NCBI GenBank assembly: GCA_003994795.1
Contig: AP018269.1
Coordinates: forward strand, 806,001 to 870,000
Length of the DNA: 64,000 bases
Direction of reading: 5' to 3'
DNA from: Cylindrospermum sp. NIES-4074
Lineage (GTDB): Bacteria > Cyanobacteriota > Cyanobacteriia > Cyanobacteriales > Nostocaceae
Positions 8,924 through 18,038 of this stretch are shown one piece after another. The translations under genes and the position numbers were made by a program. Positions within the stretch are counted from its first letter, which is position 1. Each line of letters starts with the position of its first letter. The notes beneath the pieces were generated by a model. It ran no database searches, had not been told where the DNA came from, and saw only the letters and a program-made list of their open reading frames with translations.

Positions 8924-9016
8924 CAGGACTTACGCAAAATAATGAAGAAACGAACCGCAAAGGACGCAAAGGACACAAAGGAAGAAGGGTTTGAGAGAGT
9001 TCTTGCGTAAGTCCTG
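8924..9016. mobile_element. 93-bp MITE-like element with 14-bp perfect inverted ends
   Basis: The ends CAGGACTTACGCAA (8924-8937) and TTGCGTAAGTCCTG (9003-9016) are perfect inverted repeats. The inside holds AACGAACCGC followed by AAGGACGCAAAGGACACAAAGG, the same repeat type found in frame in the alpha-mannosidase gene. No coding capacity. No clear target duplication could be assigned. The rest of 8781-9189 holds nothing else I can name. Confidence 0.7.
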
Positions 9017-9189
9017 TTATTTATAAGGCTCCCTTACACCCTTTTGTTGATTAAGACTAAACAAATTATAATTTTAGGCAATAAAAATTGCATTTACCTG
9101 TATTTATTCCCACGGTTAGAAGCTATTATTCCTACAATATACGTTGATAAGCTAGTGGCTTGTTGGGAAAAAGCGTAAAAAATAACCCT

Positions 9190-10074
9190 ATGATTTACCA
9201 CAGCGAAAGCAGATTTAAAGGTGTTGGGGGGCTTGACCTGTATTACCAAAGCTGGTATCCAGAGGGTAAGGTACGGGGAATATTAGCTGTTGTGCATGGA
9301 CTGGGAGGACACAGCGATCGCTACCGTAACATAGTTGAGCATTTGCTACCCAAGCAATATGCTATCTATGGCTTGGATATGCGCGGTCATGGACGCTCAT
9401 CAGGTCAGCGAGGCTATATTAATGCTTGGGCTGAGTTTAGAGAAGATTTGCGAGCTTTCCTCAAGTTAATTCAGCAGCAGCAGCCTGGAGTCCCTGTTTT
9501 TGTTTTGGGTCATAGTTTAGGCGGAGTGGTTGTTCTAGACTATGTTCTGCGCTATCCTCAAGAGTCTTCAGCATTGCAGGGTGCGATCGCCTTAGCTCCA
9601 AGTATAGGGGAAGTTGGAGTGCCACCTTTGCGCTTATTTTTAGGAAAGATCCTCTCGCGGGTATGGCCGCGTTTCTCCCTCACTACAGGACTTGATACAA
9701 CTGCTGCTTCACGGGATGAGAAGGTTTTAGCGTCCCTTGCTGAAGATCAACTACGACATAACCGCGCCACGGCTCGGATATCTACAGAATTCTTTGCTAC
9801 ACGCGATTGGATTCATGCCCATGCTGCTGATTGGCAGATACCTTTGTTAATTCTACACGGTGGGGCAGACCGAGTGGCTTTACCTGCGGGAAGCGAAATG
9901 TTTTTCCAGCGAGTAACCTATCCCGATAAGCTACGCATCGAATATCCGGGAACCTATCACGAGATTCATGCTGACATCAATTCTCAAGAGGTGCTGGCTG
10001 ATTTGGCGAGTTGGCTGGAGAGACACTTACCAGTTGAGGCGGTGCAGTTGGAGTCAGCGATGAGTAATGATTAA
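9190..10074 (+). CDS. Alpha/beta hydrolase, monoacylglycerol lipase-like
   Basis: A serine hydrolase of about 294 residues. It has an oxyanion-hole region VHGLGGHSDRY, the nucleophile elbow GHSLGG, an acid region LLILHGGADRV and a catalytic His in YHEIHAD. The order and spacing fit the lysophospholipase/monoacylglycerol lipase group, which cleaves acyl esters; the substrate is unproven. The frame opens at a TTG at 9160, but the ATG at 9190 (MIYHSESRFKGVGG) matches the usual family start and is chosen. Its position near a PlsC-type gene on the other strand may be chance. Confidence 0.85.
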   Translation: MIYHSESRFKGVGGLDLYYQSWYPEGKVRGILAVVHGLGGHSDRYRNIVEHLLPKQYAIYGLDMRGHGRSSGQRGYINAWAEFREDLRAFLKLIQQQQPGVPVFVLGHSLGGVVVLDYVLRYPQESSALQGAIALAPSIGEVGVPPLRLFLGKILSRVWPRFSLTTGLDTTAASRDEKVLASLAEDQLRHNRATARISTEFFATRDWIHAHAADWQIPLLILHGGADRVALPAGSEMFFQRVTYPDKLRIEYPGTYHEIHADINSQEVLADLASWLERHLPVEAVQLESAMSND

Positions 10075-10199
10075 TGCTGCGATGGTCAGTTGTGTAAGGC
10101 GGCTGACCATTTTTAAGGGGGGGAAATGGCGATCGTTTTTTATCTGTTTCCTCAAATGCCTCTCTATTCTGCAATCAGCGCTATTTCATTCTCATCTAT

Positions 10200-10255
10200 C
10201 CCGCCTCAGAATGAATTCTGAGTCTAATACCAAAAGTCGTCTAAAGACGACTAAA
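10200..10255. repeat. Two adjacent perfect palindromes
   Basis: CTCAGAAT-GA-ATTCTGAG (10205-10222) and AGTCGTC-TAAA-GACGACT (10235-10252) lie 12 bp apart downstream of the hydrolase gene. Either could form a transcript hairpin. The rest of the 10075-10476 gap has no supportable gene. Confidence 0.5.
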
Positions 10256-10476
10256 GATGGAATTTTTTTAAAGCCTAAAAAACATTTTCTCAAAACTATA
10301 GGAATCCGGCTTGATTACTGAAAATATCTGTGTAGGCAGGCAAAAGGCACTCATGCAAGAGGCAAGAGGATTGTAGAGAATCAAGGTGTACCGAGTTTTG
10401 TTCAAAAATCAAATAGGAGTCCTATACATTGTTTGTGTAGCCGCGAATTACATTCGCTTGGGCTTCTAAATATCTA

Positions 10477-11892
10477 CTATTTCCCAATACAAAATCTACT
10501 AAAAATCCTATCCAAAACCGATTCTATCACCTCTTCCCCGGTGATTTCTCCTAACGCCTGAATTGCACCCCTTAAGTCAATAGTCCAAAAATCTAAAGGT
10601 AACTTATCAGCAATTGTCCCTTGCACTTGCTCCAGAGAAATTTTCGCTTTTGTTAACGCTGCGGCTTGCCTTTGATTAATCGCCAAATCCATATCAGCAG
10701 CTTGCACTTTTCCCGCTTGTACTATCTCTAAAATTGCTGTTTCTAAACCATCAATTCCTTGATTTTCTGCTGCGGCTGTGGTAACAATTTGGTTAATTGT
10801 TTGGGGATATCCTGAATGTAAAGACGTTATATCTAAAGTTTCTAGATTATTTAATTTCTCTACTAGGTCAATTTTATTAATTACCAAAATCACCGGACGA
10901 TGTTGCACCTGTGCGTAAATTTCTTGATCAGCTTCCGTCCAACCTGCTGAAGCATCAATTGTGAGCAACACCAAATCAGCTGCATTTGCAGCACGGCGCG
11001 ATCGCTCTACCCCAATTTTTTCTACCTGATCTACAGTTTCCCGAATCCCTGCTGTATCTAGCACCTGCACGGGAATTCCCCCCACAACAAGCTGAGATTC
11101 CACTACATCGCGGGTTGTACCGGGTAAATCTGTGACGATCGCGCGATCGCTCTGACTCCAAGCATTCAACAAGCTGGATTTACCCACATTCGGACGCCCC
11201 ACAATCGCCACTTTTAAACCGGTGCGGAGCAATTCCCCTTTGTCTTTAGTTGCCAGTAATCTGGTAATCTCTGCGGCAATTTTCGCAATATCTGCTATAA
11301 TAGCGGCATGATTTAACGGCGGTAAATCTTCCTCAAAGTCAATCCGGGCTTCAATTTCTGCCAAAATATCCAAACAGTTAGCGCGTAACTGGCGGATAGG
11401 TTGAGCTAATTTCCCCTGCAAACCCGCTAAAGCCGTTTGAGCAGCTTGTGGCGATCGCGCACCCACCAAATCAGCAATACTCTCAGCTTGGGTTAAATCC
11501 AATCGCCCATTCAAAAACGCCCGCAGGGTAAATTCTCCCGGTTGGGCTAATCTAGCGCCACTTTCCAAACACAGTTGTAATACCTCCTGTACCGCCATAA
11601 TTCCGCCGTGACAATGGAATTCAATCACATCTTCACGAGTGTAAGAACGGGGTGCTTTCATTGTCAGCAGCAGCGCCTCATCCACCAATTTTTGCGTCTG
11701 GGGATGGCGAATATAACCGTAGAGAATCCGGTGACTTTCCCAAACTTGACGCCCTGGTGCGTGAAACAGAGTTTGAGCGATCGCCATTGCTTGAGAACCA
11801 GAAACCCGCACAATCCCTACGCTACCTTGTTGAGGGACAACAGCAGTGGCGATCGCCGCGATGGTTCCAGTATTAGCCAACAGTTCCGACAT
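10477..11892 (-). CDS. mnmE: tRNA modification GTPase MnmE
   Basis: A 471-residue protein, close to the usual 455-460. With MnmG it forms the (carboxymethyl)aminomethyl group on wobble uridine 34 of certain tRNAs. The N-terminal formyl-THF-binding domain is visible ([12 protein letters not shown]-like start, [22 protein letters not shown]). The G domain has GRPNVGKSS (232-240), the DTAGIRET switch (279-286) and NKID. The C-terminal FCIGK gives the conserved CxGK motif. The ATG at 11892 is well placed. It is a single gene on the minus strand; mnmA, another U34 modification gene, is at the far end of the window. Confidence 0.97.
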   Translation of the reverse strand: MSELLANTGTIAAIATAVVPQQGSVGIVRVSGSQAMAIAQTLFHAPGRQVWESHRILYGYIRHPQTQKLVDEALLLTMKAPRSYTREDVIEFHCHGGIMAVQEVLQLCLESGARLAQPGEFTLRAFLNGRLDLTQAESIADLVGARSPQAAQTALAGLQGKLAQPIRQLRANCLDILAEIEARIDFEEDLPPLNHAAIIADIAKIAAEITRLLATKDKGELLRTGLKVAIVGRPNVGKSSLLNAWSQSDRAIVTDLPGTTRDVVESQLVVGGIPVQVLDTAGIRETVDQVEKIGVERSRRAANAADLVLLTIDASAGWTEADQEIYAQVQHRPVILVINKIDLVEKLNNLETLDITSLHSGYPQTINQIVTTAAAENQGIDGLETAILEIVQAGKVQAADMDLAINQRQAAALTKAKISLEQVQGTIADKLPLDFWTIDLRGAIQALGEITGEEVIESVLDRIFSRFCIGK

Positions 11893-12031
11893 GAGCTAAC
11901 TTTTTACAACATTGCATATATCGCTAGCTTAACAGGAGTGAAATTACCAAAGACCTCTAACAGGATGGCAACTCAACAAGGTAAGATTTATCTGGAGTGT
12001 AGAAACGCCCCTAAGTAGAGAGGAATTTACT

Positions 12032-12232
12032 GTGGAGCAAAAGATTGATTGCGCTGTAGCCTGTGTCAACGGGTGCATTTTAGGGGATAAATGCCCTAAT
12101 GTCGAGTTTAAAGCTGAAGCCTCAAAATTTATCGAAGAAACTTCTTTAGATAAAATGCTGGAGTTGGCGGAAGAAAGACTGCGGAAAAAAATGATGGAAC
12201 CGCCAAAATGGGTTTTACCAGAAGATCCCTAA
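12032..12232 (+). CDS. Small conserved cyanobacterial protein, unknown function
   Basis: A 66-residue acidic protein starting at GTG, preceded by GAGAGGAATTTACT. It has four cysteines in its first 25 residues (CAVACVNGCILGDKC) and a helical, charged C-terminal half, and it ends WVLPEDP. The clustered Cys suggest a metal or redox role, but this is only inference. Codon use and a clean start and stop between mnmE and a Uma2 gene argue that it is real. The Uma2 gene on the other strand ends 1 bp after its stop, so the two genes converge tail to tail. Confidence 0.6.
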   Translation: MEQKIDCAVACVNGCILGDKCPNVEFKAEASKFIEETSLDKMLELAEERLRKKMMEPPKWVLPEDP

Positions 12233-12922
12233 TTAGATAGTATCTGGATCAACACCTAATTCTCGCAGTTTTGCCGCTAGGCGTTCAGCACGTTGCTTCT
12301 CCTGTTCAGCACGTTGGACTTCTTGTTCCGCCACTTCTTTTGGTGTCGGAACCAATTCACCTCCAGCAGTGAAAAAGCGTAAATTTTCTTGCTCAACTCC
12401 CAAAAATAATTCTAGCTGCTGACTCCATAACCAGCCTTGAGGATTGGGTTCTAAGGGTTGATACTTACCAGCTACCAAGACAAAACCTACAAACTCTAAG
12501 TTATTTGGATCAAACCAAAAGTATTCTGGTGTGCGAAACGTATCTTGGTAAATTTGCTTTTTCAAATTTCTGTCTGTTGCGGCTGTGGAATCTGAAAGCA
12601 CTTCGATAATCACATTGGGATACTTACCATCTTCTTCCCAGACAGCCCAACTCTTACGCGGTTTGCGTTCAGTCCCCAGCACCACGAAAAAATCAGGCCC
12701 CCTAAAATCATGTGACTTTAGCTGGCGTGGACTGTAGTAAATTGTAATATTGCCAGATGCATAGAAATCATGACGATTTTGCCACAACCACTCAAGACAT
12801 TGGATGAGCAGCGTCATTTGTAGCCGATGTAAGTCACTTTCCAAGGGTGGTTCGTCACTATATAAATCTCCAGAGGGAAATATAACATCTTTTGGGATTG
12901 GTAAATCTTGGGCGACAGTCAT
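12233..12922 (-). CDS. Uma2 family (DUF820) putative restriction-like endonuclease
   Basis: A 229-residue PD-(D/E)XK-type protein. The motif region is GPDFFVVLG followed by VIIEVLSDSTAATDRNLKKQIY and EYFWFDPN, as in the Uma2 family that is abundant in cyanobacteria. The C-terminal 25 residues are a Gln/Glu/Arg coiled coil (EVQRAEQEKQRAERLAAKLRE) ending LGVDPDTI. It differs clearly from the three mutually similar Uma2 copies at 27220, 31317 and 56143. No activity is known for most members. Confidence 0.85.
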   Translation of the reverse strand: MTVAQDLPIPKDVIFPSGDLYSDEPPLESDLHRLQMTLLIQCLEWLWQNRHDFYASGNITIYYSPRQLKSHDFRGPDFFVVLGTERKPRKSWAVWEEDGKYPNVIIEVLSDSTAATDRNLKKQIYQDTFRTPEYFWFDPNNLEFVGFVLVAGKYQPLEPNPQGWLWSQQLELFLGVEQENLRFFTAGGELVPTPKEVAEQEVQRAEQEKQRAERLAAKLRELGVDPDTI

Positions 12923-13035
12923 GGCAGCAAGTGTCTCAGTGCTTTAAGTTTAGCGTAGCAGCAAGGTGCGATCGCTCTATTGGCTTTATAAGCTGTTACA
13001 CATCTAGTTTGCATATCTGAATTTTATTAATTAAA

Positions 13036-13210
13036 GTCTTGTGGGGTGGGCATCTTGCCCGCCCTAATGCAAGCAAGTTAAATGTGAAACAGCTTGTTTC
13101 ATCTGTACAATACAGTTCTAACAATAATAGTTAGGTTTAATAGACGTTTTTCAAAAGCCAAATTTAAGAAGATTAAACCACAGATAAACACAGATAAACA
13201 CAGATAGTTT
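13036..13210. repeat. Dispersed repeats: GGGTGGGCATC core and ACCACAGATAAACACAGATA units
   Basis: 13038-13085 is the reverse of the repeat at 7680-7735. 13175-13206 carries two to three direct ACCACAGATAAACACAGAT-like units. Nothing else is recognisable in the 12923-13257 gap. Confidence 0.6.
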
Positions 13211-13257
13211 ATGAGTATTCATCCTCCTAAAGTAGGATTTTTTTAAAAGTCTATTTT

Positions 13258-14880
13258 TCAGATATCTAATCCTATAACGGTTAACTCCGGCGGATGCTCT
13301 ACGGTGAATTGATAATGGATTTCTCGCTTCTCTTGGGGTGGCAGAGTTAACCCCCATTCCAAAATTCCCATTTCACCAAGTTGAATTTGTGGGTTGCTGC
13401 GGGTGAGGCGCACTTTAATTTGTTCGTTGCGACTCACTGGTAATTGTTCAGTTAATTTTAGATGCGCTTCTTGGTTAAGCAAATTAGTAATTACCACCCG
13501 ATAACCATAGGTAATTCGGCGTTGACCACCAATCAGTTTTTTATCTACCTGACGCTCAATTAAATCACGTTCAATTTTCAAGCCTTCGTCAATTCCTAAG
13601 TTAAGTTTGAATTCCTGTCCTGGTGCGATATTCTCTAATTGCGTTGTCCCCACAAAAACAGTTTCGCGGAAAATATTTGCTTGTCCTGGTAATAAAGTTG
13701 CGCCATTGGGACTATTTTTAACCTTAGCTTGTAAATAAGCAAAACTTACCAAGCGCGGTATGGATACATACTCAAAACTACAGGGGTAATCGTCATTAAA
13801 AATGGTCGTTTTGTGGGGTGTGCCATCACTGGGAATGTTACCGCTGCTATTTAGTTTAAAGGTGACTACACCCCCAACTTTCTCGACTTCAGCAGTCACG
13901 ATTTCCGCTGCAATGAAATTTTCTGTTGCATATTCTTCTTCTTCCTGCTCATTTGCCATACCACGAGAGGCTGGACTAGCTGCCATAGGAGGTGCTGGTG
14001 GCAGCATCACTTCTCGTCTTCGCCCTATTGATGGCTGTGGAGTGCTGATATACCAAGGCTCAAGTTTAGGGGGAATTGTGCCTAATCCCGGTTTGGCGGT
14101 AGAAAGGGTAAGGGCTACATCTAGCCAATCTTCGCCGGTGCTTTGGGTAACTTCTGCCAAGTAGCTCAAATTCACACTATCCCTAGTACTGTCAACCCGC
14201 AAGTCATAAAGCGGACTCCAACTAGCGCGATCTACCAAATAAGAAACCTCTAGCTCAAATTGTCCTTCACCGGCAACTTCTACTGCCACAATTAAGCTGA
14301 GGCTTTCTTTGGGATGAGGTGTTTGGATGTTTTGCAGTGCGGTGCGGAGTGCTTGTAACTGCTTGTCTAGTTCCTGCTGCTGGCTTTTGCATTCTCCAGA
14401 GGCGATCGCATATTCACCATACTGGCTACCCAGAAAGTTGAGGAAATCCAAGGTTTCACTTAAGCTGAGATTTTTCCGCGCTAAACTCACAGCAAAGGGT
14501 TCTTCTGTCTTCTCCCTTAAGCCTTTAATAAAACTAGATTGCAATGCCAAAGCATCAATTTGCGCTTGCTGGTGGCGTTTTTCGGCTTCTAGTTGCTGAA
14601 TTTGCCGCGTCAACTGTGCCACTCGTTCCCCAACAGGTTCGGTGGTGTAAAGGCGATCGCCACTTACCCCCTGCAAGCGCACTCCTACTGTACCAGTACC
14701 GCTAACCCTCACAGACTCAGTTAACAGAGTTAGTGGCAGTGGTGCGATCGCTAATTCTCGTTCCACTCCTGTTAAGGATACTACACCCCGTCGTGTAACT
14801 AGGGCTTTGTCAGCGTACACTGTCACAGCGACAATTTGGCTGGGGACTATTTTGCGCCAAGATGGTATTTCTGGGTTCAC
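13258..14880 (-). CDS. DUF4139 / mucoidy inhibitor MuiA-like protein
   Basis: A 540-residue protein. An N-terminal domain (VTVYADKALVTRRGVVSLTG) is followed by a long coiled coil (about residues 88-190) and then the DUF4139 beta-rich domain (VSYLVDRASWSPLYDLRVDS, TQSTGEDWLDVALTLSTAKP). Family members are described as mucoidy-inhibitor A homologues, but their biochemical role is unknown. The start is GTG at 14880, and no better ATG lies upstream in frame. No signal peptide is obvious. It is transcribed alone, towards the repeat region. Confidence 0.8.
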   Translation of the reverse strand: MNPEIPSWRKIVPSQIVAVTVYADKALVTRRGVVSLTGVERELAIAPLPLTLLTESVRVSGTGTVGVRLQGVSGDRLYTTEPVGERVAQLTRQIQQLEAEKRHQQAQIDALALQSSFIKGLREKTEEPFAVSLARKNLSLSETLDFLNFLGSQYGEYAIASGECKSQQQELDKQLQALRTALQNIQTPHPKESLSLIVAVEVAGEGQFELEVSYLVDRASWSPLYDLRVDSTRDSVNLSYLAEVTQSTGEDWLDVALTLSTAKPGLGTIPPKLEPWYISTPQPSIGRRREVMLPPAPPMAASPASRGMANEQEEEEYATENFIAAEIVTAEVEKVGGVVTFKLNSSGNIPSDGTPHKTTIFNDDYPCSFEYVSIPRLVSFAYLQAKVKNSPNGATLLPGQANIFRETVFVGTTQLENIAPGQEFKLNLGIDEGLKIERDLIERQVDKKLIGGQRRITYGYRVVITNLLNQEAHLKLTEQLPVSRNEQIKVRLTRSNPQIQLGEMGILEWGLTLPPQEKREIHYQFTVEHPPELTVIGLDI

Positions 14881-15037
14881 TACCAGTTTTCCCCCATTTT
14901 TAATGGTTCTGCTGGTTAATTTTCAATGGTTTCCGGTCAAGCCGTCAAGCCATTGAGTATTTTGAAGGCAAAATAAACAAGGAATGAAGGATGTAGGCAG
15001 CAGTTTGATTCTATCCACATACTCCATACCTCATACT

Positions 15038-15979
15038 TTATGCTTGAGATGACTCAACCGGATTACTAATAGCAAACGTATTTTGCTCCACAATCTTCTT
15101 TCCTGCCTCTAGAAGATAGTCATAATAGGCATTAGCAACGATAGATAACTGTTTACCCGCCGGATAAACTATGTACCAAGTTCGCTTAATGGGAAAGTGT
15201 TGTACATCCAAAATGCTAAACTCTGCCGAGTCTGTCAATAAAGTATGACGAGATAAAGCAGAAATTCCTAAACCCCCGGCGATCGCTTGTTTAATTGCTT
15301 CGTTACTCCCCAATTCTAGCTTCACTTTCACCTTCACCCCTTGTTCATCTAAAAGATTTTGCACAACGCGGCGAGTACCGGAACCTGGTTCCCGCATAAT
15401 AAAAGGTTCATCAGTCAGGCGTTGGATAGGGATATTCTTCTCGTGGGATAGGGGATGATTTTTAGGTGCAATCACCACTAAGGGATTTTCTAGAAATGGC
15501 TCGAAATTAACCTCGGTGTTATCAGGAACTTGACTCATAATATATAAGTCATCCAGATTACCGACCATCCTCTCTAAAATCCGTTCGTGGTTCGTTACTT
15601 GCAGCGAGATTTCAATTCCTGGGTAAACTTGGCAAAATGGCCCTAACAAACGCGGAATAATATATTTTGCCGTTGTAATCACTGCCAAGCGTAATTGTCC
15701 TTGTTTTAGCCCTTTTAAATCCGCTACCTTCATTTCAAATTGGGCTATGGTTTTAAAAATCTCGCGGCAAGTAGCAAATAACTCTCTCCCCGCCTCCGTC
15801 AGAAACAAGCGCTTCCCCACCTGCTCAAATAACGGTAAACCTACCGATTTTGTGAGTTGCTTGATTTGCATCGATACGGTAGGTTGGGTGAGAAACAATT
15901 CCTCAGCAGCACGAGTAAAGCTGCTATGCCGTGCCGCCGCCTCGAACACCTTTAACTGGTGCAGCGTCGCTTGGTTCAA
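15038..15979 (-). CDS. cmpR: LysR-family regulator of inorganic-carbon genes (CmpR/CcmR type)
   Basis: A 313-residue LysR-type regulator. The N-terminal winged helix (TLHQLKVFEAAARHSSFTRA through LFLTQPTVSMQIKQL) is of the CmpR/CcmR (NdhR) type rather than the RbcR type. The C-terminal ligand domain follows (LRLAVITTAKYIIPRLLG, REPGSGTRR). Known relatives sense metabolites such as 2-phosphoglycolate and control CO2-concentrating genes. The start is TTG, fixed by a strong AGAGGAGA ribosome site 7 nt upstream (15987-15993). It lies next to ccmO, and two tandem TTA-N7-TAA operators sit at 16070-16153, so autoregulation is likely. Whether the exact orthologue is CmpR or CcmR is unsure. Confidence 0.85.
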   Translation of the reverse strand: MNQATLHQLKVFEAAARHSSFTRAAEELFLTQPTVSMQIKQLTKSVGLPLFEQVGKRLFLTEAGRELFATCREIFKTIAQFEMKVADLKGLKQGQLRLAVITTAKYIIPRLLGPFCQVYPGIEISLQVTNHERILERMVGNLDDLYIMSQVPDNTEVNFEPFLENPLVVIAPKNHPLSHEKNIPIQRLTDEPFIMREPGSGTRRVVQNLLDEQGVKVKVKLELGSNEAIKQAIAGGLGISALSRHTLLTDSAEFSILDVQHFPIKRTWYIVYPAGKQLSIVANAYYDYLLEAGKKIVEQNTFAISNPVESSQA

Positions 15980-16062
15980 GAGTGATTCTCCTCTAATAGC
16001 AATTCGTCAACATAAATCTAGTATCACTGAACACTAGCCAATGTTCAGATTTTACTCATACG

Positions 16063-16190
16063 AAGTTATGAGTTTTAATATAGATAAAACTCTATCGTCG
16101 CTGTTGAAATAGAAGTACTGAACTTATGATGAGTTTTACTATAGATAATGCTCTATTGTCGTTATTAGAAGAAAGGTATTGGACTTATGG
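16063..16190. promoter_or_regulatory. Two tandem LysR-type operators (TTA-N7-TAA)
   Basis: A roughly 61-bp unit is repeated twice. Unit 1 carries GAGTTTTA-N7-TAAAACTC (16070-16092), a perfect 8-bp inverted repeat. Unit 2 carries GAGTTTTA-N7-TAATGCTC (16131-16153). Both contain the TTA-N7-TAA core described for CmpR-type regulators. Each is followed by a similar CTCTATCGTCG/CTCTATTGTCG tail and an ACTTATG end. They lie 90-175 bp upstream of the regulator gene. Confidence 0.65.
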
Positions 16191-16329
16191 AATGTAGAAG
16201 CTATCATCAGAAAAACAAGCAAAGCGTAAGATGCCTTCCAACTAAAGATGAATGATGAACACTAAGCGCTGAGTGCTAAATTAAAGATTTGCTGCAATCT
16301 ATCAGTTAGCATTGAGCATTATTATTTCA

Positions 16330-17124
16330 TCATTCATCATTCCATAATTCTAATTCTTCGGGAATTTTTACGGGTATGGTGGCTAAATCTGGCAGCTGTA
16401 GCACCTCTAGTTCAGCAACTTGCTCTTTGATATTTACTGGTAACGTTAACGGTTGCCGTTGTTCTATCCAGCAACTTGCTAATGGCAAAGTTTGCTCCAA
16501 GTCATCTAGTGGTCGAGGAATTACCATCACAGCATTCAACTCCCCAATGCGTTCTGCCTCAAACATCCCCGCTTCTACTGCTACGGCAACGTTTGCTACA
16601 GTGCCACGAATAATGGCTGTACACAAACCCGCACCAATTTTTTCGTAAGCTGCCAAATGCACATCAGCGGATTTGAGCATAGCATCACATGCTCCTACCA
16701 TTGCTGGAAATCCTCTGGTTTCCACTAAACCAACTGCCTGATTACTTAAACGACTATAATAACCTTCCTCCATAATCTTACTAAGACGGTTGGTTATCGG
16801 CAGCACTGCCTCAAGGTTAGGATAAGGTCGGGGAATCACCAAGCTAGAAACCAACTGACCAAACTGTTCAGCAGTTTGAACTCCAGCCTCTACAGCCAGA
16901 CGCACGTCAGCAATTCCACCTCGAACGATAGCAGTACAATGACCGCCGCCAATTTTTTCATAGCCAACTAGGTGAACCCCAGCTGACTTTAGCATCATGT
17001 CCGCTGTGCCAACTATGGCAGGAAAGCTGAGGGTAGAAACTAAACCCAAGGCAGTATCCTTGAGGTCGTCTCGACGACGTGATGCCTGGATGGTAGTAAT
17101 AGACCGTTGATTATATGTCTCCAT
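16330..17124 (-). CDS. ccmO: Carboxysome shell protein CcmO, two BMC domains
   Basis: About 264 residues with two tandem bacterial-microcompartment domains. Domain 1 starts at ALGLVSTLSFPAIVGTADMM and domain 2 at AVGLVETRGFPAMVGACDAM. Both carry the GYEKIG/AYEKIG and VRGG/IRGT shell-pore region. CcmO is a minor shell component required for beta-carboxysome closure. The frame opens at a GTG at 17142; the ATG at 17124 follows GGAG and is chosen, although its spacing is short. It is the last gene of the ccmKKLMNO run, followed by the LysR operator region. Confidence 0.93.
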   Translation of the reverse strand: METYNQRSITTIQASRRRDDLKDTALGLVSTLSFPAIVGTADMMLKSAGVHLVGYEKIGGGHCTAIVRGGIADVRLAVEAGVQTAEQFGQLVSSLVIPRPYPNLEAVLPITNRLSKIMEEGYYSRLSNQAVGLVETRGFPAMVGACDAMLKSADVHLAAYEKIGAGLCTAIIRGTVANVAVAVEAGMFEAERIGELNAVMVIPRPLDDLEQTLPLASCWIEQRQPLTLPVNIKEQVAELEVLQLPDLATIPVKIPEELELWNDE

Positions 17125-17167
17125 ACTCTCCAAGATACTCACAAAACTGACAACTTACAATTAACAC

Positions 17168-17905
17168 TTAGCTAGATTGATTGTCAGAGTTTGGGTTGTT
17201 CAAGGATTGCCTATGGGGAAACAACGTAGTTAACAGCCTGTTGATGCTCCCTTGCCCATAAATTTGTGCCCCAAAACCATTAGCAGATTCGGCGTCAGGT
17301 TGATTAGATTCTAAATGCTGAGTGTTAACTTCTGGAGATTCAGGCACCTTGATATCTTTTTCCTGGGGAGGTGACTGACTCTGGGGAGTGGGAGACGGCT
17401 TGGGGATGGAAATAGACTGATGTTTCAACTCCACAAAAGCTGATGCCGAGAGGTTGGTTGCAGAAACCACCTGAGGTTGTTCTAGCAGATCCTCAGTATT
17501 TGTAGGAGTATGGTTAGTAGCGGATGGTTCTAATTGTTCTGTTTCACCAATCTGCCGACTGGCGTCTCCCAAAATTGAACCAGGTGGAACTACTTGTCCA
17601 GGTGCAACCGAACAGTGAAACACTGTTGTTGCTGAACCAATACAGGCATTTGCTCCAATTTTACCTTTGCCTACCATCAAAAACCCGGCTCCCAGGTTTG
17701 CTCCTGCTTCTACTTCGAGAATGCCTTCATGGACTTGGAGAATTGTTCCCATGCCAATACAGACCCCTGGGCCGATAATGATTTTGCAGTTGACAGCTGC
17801 TTGGAGAATCACCCCTGGTGCGAGTACTGCACTCTCGTGAATAGTCACCTCGCCACTAATGTGAGAATTAAAGTTGTTGCTGAGGCGCAGTGGCGGCACA
17901 GACAT
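17168..17905 (-). CDS. ccmN: Carboxysome assembly protein CcmN
   Basis: About 245 residues. The N-terminal half is a left-handed beta-helix of hexapeptide repeats (ISGEVTIHESAVLAPGVILQ, GANLGAGFLMVGKGKIGANA). After a Pro/Ser/Gln-rich linker comes the amphipathic encapsulation peptide (GQGSINRLLTTLFPHRQ), which recruits shell proteins to the CcmM-Rubisco core. The frame extends upstream to 17962 through repeat DNA; the ATG at 17905 (MSVPPLRLS) matches the normal family start and is chosen. It lies between ccmM and ccmO. Confidence 0.93.
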   Translation of the reverse strand: MSVPPLRLSNNFNSHISGEVTIHESAVLAPGVILQAAVNCKIIIGPGVCIGMGTILQVHEGILEVEAGANLGAGFLMVGKGKIGANACIGSATTVFHCSVAPGQVVPPGSILGDASRQIGETEQLEPSATNHTPTNTEDLLEQPQVVSATNLSASAFVELKHQSISIPKPSPTPQSQSPPQEKDIKVPESPEVNTQHLESNQPDAESANGFGAQIYGQGSINRLLTTLFPHRQSLNNPNSDNQSS

Positions 17906-17989
17906 GGGTTTTGTCACCTTGGAAGCCAGAGAAAATTTAAGTGGTAATTGGTAATTGGTCATCGGTCATTGGGGAAAAGGGGATTGTTT

Positions 17990-18034
17990 TCCATTACCCA
18001 TTACCCATTACCCATTACCCATTACCCATTACCT
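17990..18034. repeat. Heptanucleotide tandem repeat (ATTACCC)n
   Basis: Five or more copies of ATTACCC in the ccmM-ccmN gap, a short tandemly repeated sequence typical of Nostoc and Anabaena. A related GGTAATTGGTCAT stretch lies next to it at 17942-17972. Similar copies occur at 59620-59668. Confidence 0.8.
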
Positions 18035-18038
18035 ATCG

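Noticed and set aside
10067-10321. 84-codon frame after the hydrolase
   Set aside because: Overlaps the hydrolase end, runs through two palindromes, and has no conserved-looking sequence.
11608-12018. 136-codon frame antisense to mnmE
   Set aside because: Mostly antisense shadow of a strongly supported gene.
17990-18034. Possible CRISPR-like repeats
   Set aside because: The units are 7 bp and contiguous with no spacers; this is a heptanucleotide tandem repeat. No CRISPR array or cas gene was seen in the window.
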